Source: a virus. Taken from it: a DNA stretch of 36,048 nt. Shown here in pieces: positions 22,301 to 26,200 of this stretch. The stretch is taken from IMG/VR virus record IMGVR_UViG_3300035145_003763, positions 1-36,048 of that record. The stretch is one strand, 5' to 3'. Both the position numbers and the translations under genes were made by a program. The notes beneath the pieces were generated by a model, which worked only from the letters and a program-made list of their open reading frames with translations, did not search any database and had not been told where the DNA came from. Every line of letters begins with the position of its first letter. Within the stretch, counting starts at the first letter, position 1.

Positions 22301-22744
22301 TTGTTGTATGTCTTCTATAAATCATGGGAAAGAATGAAAAACTATATTAAGAATAACTACACACCAGATACAGATCATGATGACATGATTGATGGTCTAT
22401 TTGTAGATGTTCTTGAAGCTTCAGTATTAAGACCAACAACATTGAACTTTGGATCACTTGTTGAATCAATTGCGCACCAGTTTAACGGTGCATCGGCCGG
22501 TGTTAACAGAAATGCGTTGCCGATTAACTTTAGAAACCTTGGTCTGCCAATTTCTGCCATCGCCTCTGTCCTCTCTGAGGATGGCGGTAGAGTACGTTGG
22601 TCAGGAGCAGACGAATTGAATAACCAATACTTTGCAAGAGGATTGAGAATTAACGGTAGAACAGGTAGGATTGAGGGCCGACCGTTTACTTCATCGGTTC
22701 GTAAACTTGCAAGACGAGCTTCAAACTCTAGAGCTGTAGTATAA
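10397..22744 (+). CDS. Giant modular tail fibre / virion structural protein, 4115 aa
   Basis: A 12.3-kb open frame. Residues 1-55 (ISELGPITGANTRTEDLFVI) are a short head typical of marine-phage fibre proteins. Residues 60-345 are pentapeptide-like repeats such as NGTGNNNVFTNT. Residues 425-770 look like a right-handed beta-helix of pectate-lyase type (DGDDNNPGTLLKPVKTLARA, VGPGTYYV). From residue 813 to 3854 two module types alternate. Type A, about 12 copies, is marked by KCxRDxGYIxDA. Type B, about 13 full or partial copies, is marked by YTPTxATYDPxTG...TFSC...HxYPR...TVNVG...HTFVSA. A WNGTTWVNDG segment near residue 3955 and a basic tail close the protein. No S74 domain or clear enzyme motif is present. 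It is probably a very long fibre or whisker on the tail; location and receptor are unknown. A 151-aa gene follows after 19 bases. Confidence 0.85.
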   Translation: MSKISELGPITGANTRTEDLFVIVNLIQGDDGTKNITRAELVQALQYEIFDRITITGGLISGVTIFDSNGRNLLITESQFNTGTLDSNTLTNSNILTATANNITMTNSVITSSEFNNGTGNNDVFTFSRIDYSDFSNGTGNNNVFTNSRIDNSEYNNVTIEQGTANGLILTNISIDELILEDAFISNSEIITTSFANGSISNSTIINTDLDDVDITNSRFSNGQIWDTAVSNSTITATDFSNGTGNNNIFTNTTIDQGIIINSVANNIVITSSEFNDGTANNINIVNSDFSDGTGNNNVFTNTTIQDGTLDNNVITNSSFQGSMEDVVATNMTITSSTSQGMAISNKSSFVDGVIQDTELSNTTIEDSKLVDFDMELHKVWQPNMDEDSYFAIKNFKTGDTEQITYRQFFDEISKSTEKALKVHVAVDGDDNNPGTLLKPVKTLARASQLAIEKAGGVTDRNALNSAVHISVGPGTYYVDDPIVLPDDCSMTSTAGQYATVIEKKPGYERTNGVLVGSGCYVQGFAYMNFEVDNFDYPEGGFAVAYRPGALLRRSPYIRDSSQLSNFNRLDVEPPLNPFNSKGTIADLGQEFYMVAGHSTQANFAIDDEVTFSSGASGFISYIADIDSNSQIYVRNLKGNVEPGDMLYAESGGTATIDRLGIDDFPNRLVGRGGGCMLADRRVLDPDSLYTYVLCFGFTPRTQNGMGYVARDGAGVNGIGSLSIFVRTAFYALNGGQMTLNNSGTQFGDISMRAKGSTAVFTPAETSATLFSNTTFADIILDNKEEIVEDMVVYLTANTANGGLNYQGYDAAKCFRDTGIIVDSVGYDVALNTNYWGRLNGIAYESPISYVVKNEQQTETLGANQHLKSEINRLFANANTEVLTRANRSLDETLSILDNSESYASDIIWQDTGNVARTAARELIQDNRDLIINGMIDWIDNNDEFFSYDSKKCRRDMQEYILPAVKWDSLLDTNYNSNIAGQAYYFKQSATVADKQRNETVATFEKLRKVTDELVEANSALMAERSFDKFSTIIDILDNTRTTKFSPTKATYEPDTGRMVITIGNHTLQKGQFVTFAEEAFTFTCTSDNNVMEIKHPRRSDTKNFNKALPIEHVSAKTITVNAGTTGANFAHTFVSAKPKSVSVLGEVMTFSDSPLLDGDKKNARKQLQANKEYIQDYMEAWADNEWFFYDSDKCQRDTTQYIMPAVQRDLLLGTNFNALQTGIAYRTKSGEVSVTDQLEQTVGAVNFMKSSAATTAAGNSIAVDRLNDSFDEITGLLNNYGKKYTPTNATYNPQTGVTVLTLGDHDFDIGDHIYLEPFSLIFTCALDGNVTEHGYPATTFTDYTPTDASYDPASGVFTATIGTHNLQAGDKVEFKDGAVTFTCALDGNTTNHPAPESHHPFFRKQVEITSVTSTTITMNVGAATDGGGTHTFVSALADGIRAERQHPAYKKPIVISDRTATTITINVGESSDTSTHTFVRADTNAVREAADPWLGRYTPQNVIYDPVNGDMEIFIGSHTLPVGKWISIDPESITLSCANTSANTTVELTHPRRKEKPHDEPIRIHAVTATSITVNVGNANGYTEPHTFVSATKGCINAHAVKHTDAAKFVKAFTPTTSTYDPGTGIMNITIADHGLNQGDHIQIMPLGITFSCVNTATSDTVEISHPRLGEPLYEHPIEITAVTTNTITVNAGTAGGYGGTHTFVRADEGSVMQVSASEQGTYASRQIKKNKKFIQEEVKAYLNDNYFIYEDAKCRRDTGYILDAVRRDVATGSNLNAVMTGMAYRSGTVGSDVVINDQLTETVGSITWLKGEIASDVLTDATAISRSNAAFDEIIDIMQNGNANADTIDFGTYSISQEAFNARNALQENKAFIQAETIAWIKQKYPNFGYNVDACKRDLGYFIDTVSWDIQHGSTAATVNNTRLYFENGLSVLDDAEIVPTSESYKFIAGLVSRIINGIDCMEYQAVEAQVYGEYTYYTPSNATYDPVTGVMEVTIGTHGFAVGDRISIDPGGITFSCGFGGGGTDSHPNTNDPNYKGQFIITAISGTSITVNAGAANGYQGAHTFVSATADCIRPANMAEAYTPTNVVYDHVTGVMEMTLGERHSFVAGDYIIFDENAITLSCPTSPSDPTPINISHPRPTDPIYNKPVKVDSVTSTTVTLQVGEAKVDKVHTFVSATTNGVRRAVNPTIATKAYDLFDNIGLQIRNNNGAATRAEVEIEPTLTSDYNSTVIADAQGILGNKQKYQEDIIEFIRDNYNGLSYNISKCNRDVGYILDAIDEDIEYGGNAATINAANFYFEATTRGAGSLSDNSPISVNVLPEEQRAPTKAAFSHLADVVQLVVRGQTVTPTTGNTVDQNTSLTAADLATGNRAHDLIEIIAQGVDDYSSGKLPAVSGAPIMPPSRTFARKSLEKNRKWFQEEIVRFVDKEHFTFDENKCARDAGFILDAVRRDVQTGSTYNGKYVGKSYRIGTVGADKVIEEQLAETIEGIQYIQKDIEALLSGVALSRAQVSFNNIIRSMVDDYTPDGTNYDYGSGNQGGNYVNARNGLQINRNFIQAEATAWVNVNYPTLDYSEAKCQRDTGIMVDAVCYDIQHGSNTAMRDVAKLYFENGLSTLSADQRAPTAALYTHLGEICEDILNKVTITPSTGNGVAQDTGFGPVAAAIGIAQKDLWNIVEDVIAEDSLINMPDVREAQSTSLSAVAYDYDAEAQIIADRTPTIQANITDYLKTTFNFLEYDRERCFRDTGYIIDAVAHDIQYGGNSGTVNAAGLYFKNAVNVLPYDQRVSTRRAFTHLAKQVEKITRAEPVGYKLGNKWTPHAANYDPASGMLDMTLGGDFTPLNGDEQAKMSATSATYNPATGESVITVADASTISAGDLIILADNSLTFTCTQDGNATQHSYPRPTDPASGTPLRVSASDATTFTVNVGASDINSQYAHTFVSATADGITHYNNTSDYDSATGNLRINIGNHTLKIGDKIEIAPEGMTFSCDFDENNTTHAYPRKRVYTPKTGTTYDPTSGDMVLTLLDTEQFTPAAGTTYDPSNGKMVVEIGNHDLKVGEYVHFANNSLTFTCTQDSNVTQHTYPRPGSDRIVDSAVVISAVTATTFTVNVGPSPEGQQYAHTFVSATSNAVTKSHNLENGENVLLAPNSIRFTCALDSHATTHSYPQIGHPAYDTPVAITAHTPTTVTVNVGGYAGGTAHIFVGADDNAVSSTDPIYGKRTAITAVTDTSVTINVGASPTGYQHVHTFVSALAGAVATDQHNLKVGDYILIQPESMSFTCAQDNYATVHAYPQSHHPAYDTPVKILEASPTTVRVDVGKALPPNSGGVHRFVSATINAIGHVIGNPIKQDMTNLAARREIAAEAKALAMIIADISDDNSTDAIPLERPPLTTWIQDDIVASKEAIEDSIPTLVTNVINYITETWNGASYAKQKCRRDVGSIIDALSHDMNYNTNYATRIAAQLYFEWGASVLPFDQRQQSADFFKEMADVVENIVQELPLYEQGFTATDAFYDPVSGMFTATLGVGHGFEIGDYVNFEPSSFTFSCDNGSGPQNHSVPEPGHPYYNKPCQITMVTADKITMNVGDGAGYTGAHTFVSATEEGLKRAIRVPYTTQDTSGSAASAVEGEQVADLVRIIEDAIRRNSLDAVPRLVEPDTSWVDSSMRWAAKQIEMNKDELADEVIEFINSEFNTLDYDKAKCRRDTGYLVDAFSYDLNYGGNSASRWNAEFYFWNNIFRLPEDQRIPTAVSYRKLGEIARDVLLEKYPGTVIKGESTTEYEANRVADLANIYYRTFLNKDEKDLGPTILPDFTWEDNTEFKFARDILINNKKKLSTETVRYVGAQYKFFDINKTRRDAGNLLTALTNDFRFSNVVTQQDGSQTAMRTYAAAFFDYQGRHVFPVFNATTAGLSFQGTLENLTALSAITGQKPNHAYIVSTDYTGNRYAGDIYYWNGTTWVNDGANNTDLLYVFYKSWERMKNYIKNNYTPDTDHDDMIDGLFVDVLEASVLRPTTLNFGSLVESIAHQFNGASAGVNRNALPINFRNLGLPISAIASVLSEDGGRVRWSGADELNNQYFARGLRINGRTGRIEGRPFTSSVRKLARRASNSRAVV
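10743..11340 (+). repeat. Pentapeptide-like coding repeats in N-terminal part of the giant protein
   Basis: About five related units of the form [N/D]GTGNNNxFTNTxI recur, separated by SNSTI/TNSxI-type strands. At the DNA level they recur as AATGGTACAGGTAATAATAA-like stretches with many third-position changes, so they are old repeats rather than recent copies. They probably form a beta-solenoid at the base of the fibre, which is inference. Confidence 0.6.
19053..19084 (+). repeat. 32-bp exact direct repeat, copy 1 (copy 2 at 19602-19633)
   Basis: The 32 bases at 19053-19084 recur exactly at 19602-19633, coding for the NSLTFTCTQD core of two type-B modules. Homology continues on both sides with scattered changes. 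This is the closest nucleotide match I noticed between modules of this gene and suggests recent duplication or gene conversion. Confidence 0.75.
19438..19531 (+). repeat. Stuttered start of a type-B module
   Basis: AGGTACAACTTACGATCCG occurs at 19438-19456 and again at 19513-19531. The protein reads YTPKTGTTYDPTSG then FTPAAGTTYDPSNG within 25 residues, so the first strand pair of a type-B module has been duplicated in frame. Confidence 0.7.
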
Positions 22745-22763
22745 ACGACAAAGGACACAGAAA

Positions 22764-23219
22764 ATGTCATATACATCATATGTAGACTCAAATACAGGTA
22801 TCACGATTATCGTCACAACTCAGGCGCCCGATGCCCTGCCTATTGCCAAAAGTTTTGAGGTGACAACAAACTATAAAGAACTTATTACAGTTCCTCAGTT
22901 TAAAGTTCCTGAACTGGTATTCGGTGGGTCAACCACAATTGAACCGGGTGTTGGCGAGGTGATATCTCCACTTATTGTAACAAATAAAACAGCCTCAACC
23001 GCAAACATCGATGTAAAGATATATAGATTTGTAGAAAATACAAATTTTATGTTGATAAGTAATATGCCAGTCCCTGGATATGATACAATTCCGCTTCCAC
23101 TGAACGGGCAATTCTTTGCGTCAGGAGATACTCTTGAGATTAAATCTAGCGCAAATACAACTATTGATGCAACTATATCATTTACATTAGGTCAAGCGGA
23201 GGAATATGATGTCGACTAG
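22764..23219 (+). CDS. Small beta-rich structural protein, 151 aa
   Basis: I recognise no named family. The sequence is rich in short beta strands and polar residues, with a segment KTASTANIDVKIYRFVENTN, then DTIPLPLNGQFFASGDTLEI and a C-terminal strand TIDATISFTLGQAEEYDVD. It has no cysteine, signal peptide or helix-rich part, and the whole length looks like one or two beta sandwiches. It follows the giant gene by 19 bases (AAAGGA ribosome site) and its last 14 bases overlap the start of the collagen-like gene. It therefore sits between two long fibre genes and may be an adaptor or collar joining one of them to the tail. This role is inferred from size and position only. Confidence 0.65.
   Translation: MSYTSYVDSNTGITIIVTTQAPDALPIAKSFEVTTNYKELITVPQFKVPELVFGGSTTIEPGVGEVISPLIVTNKTASTANIDVKIYRFVENTNFMLISNMPVPGYDTIPLPLNGQFFASGDTLEIKSSANTTIDATISFTLGQAEEYDVD
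23198..23203 (+). promoter_or_regulatory. Strong ribosome binding site for the collagen-like gene
   Basis: GGAGGA lies inside the end of the 151-aa gene. Two in-frame ATGs follow at 23206 and 23209. The spacing to the second (5-6 bases) is more usual than to the first (2-3 bases), so the true start may be 23209, giving one Met fewer. Confidence 0.65.
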
Positions 23220-26200
23220 ATTTAAGACATTACGTGGGAAAACCGTTACCCTCGGTCATGGTATCCCACAATCATTTCCAATAGGATTGGATCCAGCCCC
23301 GTTTGAGGGCTCAATCGTATATGCCGATAATGGCACGATGAAATACTCAAACGGTACTCAATGGCAAGATATGGGTACTGGGCCGCAGGGTGTTCAAGGT
23401 AATCAGGGTACTCAAGGAGTCCAAGGCGTTCAAGGTGATTATGGTCCTGGTTTTACAATCATTGGATCAGTTGCTGATGTGGACTCGGGTGGTGACCCCC
23501 AGGCCACCTTAAATGCCGCCTTTCCATCTGCTAATATTGGCGAAGGTGTTATTGACCAAGCTGATGATGAGCTTTGGATTTATGACGGTACAAATTGGGT
23601 AAATATTGGATCTTTCCGTGGTGTCCAAGGTTTTCAAGGTACTGATGGCTCTCAAGGTGTTCAAGGTATTTTGGGTCAGGAAGGTATCCAAGGTACTAGA
23701 GGTTATCGTGGTTTCCAAGGCGTTCAAGGTTTACAAGGTCAACGTGGTATTCAAGGTATCCAAGGTGTTCAAGGTTTACAAGGCATTCAAGGTGTACAAG
23801 GACTTCAAGGCGTCCAAGGGTTACAAGGTGTTCAAGGTTTGCAAGGACTTCAAGGTGTCCAAGGTCCGCAAGCTTACCAAGGTGTCCAAGGTACTCAAGG
23901 TGATACAGGTTTTCAGGGTTTTCCTGGCGATGACTCAGGAATGGTTGTTCAATATAACGTATCTGAGCAATTTTCTGAAGCTAACCCAGGTTCAGGATTT
24001 ATGCGTTTCAATTCGCCTACGGCTGATACAGGATCATTTTCTGGCGCTACAAAAATTTGGATAAGTGAGTCTGACAGTTTTAATGTAGATCTTGCGAATT
24101 ATTTCGCTTCTATGGATACGTCAACTTCTGTAAATAAAGCATATATGAAAATCACATTGCGTGATAATCCTAGCAAATATATTATCTTTACAATTCAAGA
24201 TTTTACGGATGACGGCGTATATCAAGAACTCGACGTTACTTATGTTAACGGTGTAGGTGTTAAAGAAGATTTTGTTTACGAAGATTTACCTTCTAACCCA
24301 GGTACATATATTTCCCTACCTTGTATCGTTGCGTTTAGCGTATCAGGTGACCAAGGTATTCAAGGTGTACAAGGACCTCAAGCTTATCAAGGTGTTCAAG
24401 GTGTACAAGGCGTTCAGGGAGTGCAAGGTGTACAAGGACCTCAAGCTTATCAAGGTGTTCAGGGTGTTCAAGGAGTTCAAGGACACGTTGGTATTGATGG
24501 CGGTTTTTCTTTTGATTGGAACTTTGCGAATAACGTAATTGCTACAACGGATCCAGGCGCAAATAACTTCAAATTCAATAACCAAAACCCAGAACTTGCA
24601 ACAATTATTACGATTGATGATATTCCTGAAGATCAATTTTCAACAGAAATTGATGACTTCTTTGATTATCTTGACGCTGCTCCTGGCCCGCTTAAGGGTC
24701 ATATTGTTATTAAGAGCAGGGCATTAGGTGCAAGCGGAATTGGTGGCCACCATTATTCAATGTATGAAATCACTAATTTTACTTGGGATAGCGTAAGTCA
24801 AAACTGGGGTTGGTTTAACGTAAACTATATAGATGGTAACGTTACAAACTGGGATACACAAGTTAACGCAACCCACGGTCCAAGAACACACATTAGTTTT
24901 GTTCCACAAGGACCTATTGGTGTACAAGGTGTTCAAGGCCCGCAAGGGACAACAGGTATTCAAGGTTTAACTGGTATTCAAGGTACTCAGGGTGTTCAAG
25001 GTAATCAGGGTACTCAAGGAATTCAAGGAATTCAAGGAGTTCAGGGTTTACAAGGAACACAGGGTTTCCAAGGAATGCAAGGTACACAAGGAGTCCAAGG
25101 TGTACAAGGGGATGAAGGTCTTCAAGGTACTCAAGGTTTCCAAGGTCTTCAAGGTGATACCGGTTTACAAGGTGACGAAGGCCTTCAAGGTATTCAAGGT
25201 GTACAAGGTCCACAAGCTTATCAAGGTGTTCAAGGCGTTCAAGGATTACAAGGTCTTCAAGGTAATGAAGGTGCTCGTGAATTTACAGTTATTAATAACG
25301 GTGCATCAGATTATCAAATTGATGGCGTAAACGATCCACCCTTACACCTAATTCGCGGATTTACTTATATCTTTAACGTAAACGCGACAGGTCACCCATT
25401 TGAGATTAGAGTTTCAAATGGCGGTGCTCAATATAATACAGGTGTTACAAACAACGGTACTCAGAACGGACTGATTTATTTCCGTGTACCATATAACGCA
25501 CCTGCAACTCTTTATTATCAATGTACTATCCATGCTCAAATGGGTAATGTCATTTATACTTCGGATCTTGGCCCACAAGGTACTCAAGGCGTTCAAGGTG
25601 TACAAGGAGTTCAAGGATTACAAGGTGTACAAGGACTTCAAGGCGTCCAAGGTGTACAAGGACCACAGGCATTCCAAGGTGTTCAAGGTTCGTTAGGTCC
25701 TGCCGGTGAATTTGGTGGTATGACATTTGATTATACCTTTAGCACAGATACAAACGCAACAGACCCAGGTGTTGGTATTCTTAAATTCAACAATGCTAAC
25801 CTTGCTCTTGCAGGCGCACTTTATATTGACGACCGTGATGATAACTTTACAGATATTCAATCATTCTTACGTACTGTCGGAGATCCTACAAGTTCACCAA
25901 AAGGTCACTTAAGAGTTATTGATGGTATTACAACAAGTAACTACGTTGCGTATGAAATTAATACAGTTAACGAAAGTTCAGGATACTTCAGCTTAGGAGT
26001 TACTTTCCTAGCAGGATCTGTTACTTCGTTTCCAAACTCACGTGATGTTCGTATTACTTTTGCAAGAACTGGTGATCGCGGCTTCCAAGGTGTTCAAGGC
26101 GTGCAAGGTTTGCAGGGTACAACTGGTATCCAAGGCTTACAAGGTACTGACGGTGATGATGGGCTTCAAGGTATCCAAGGTGTTCAAGGTAATGAAGGTA

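Noticed and set aside
22740-22747. TATAAACG before the 151-aa gene as a late promoter
   Set aside because: It has two mismatches to the box and overlaps the stop codon. The 19-base gap fits read-through from the upstream promoter.
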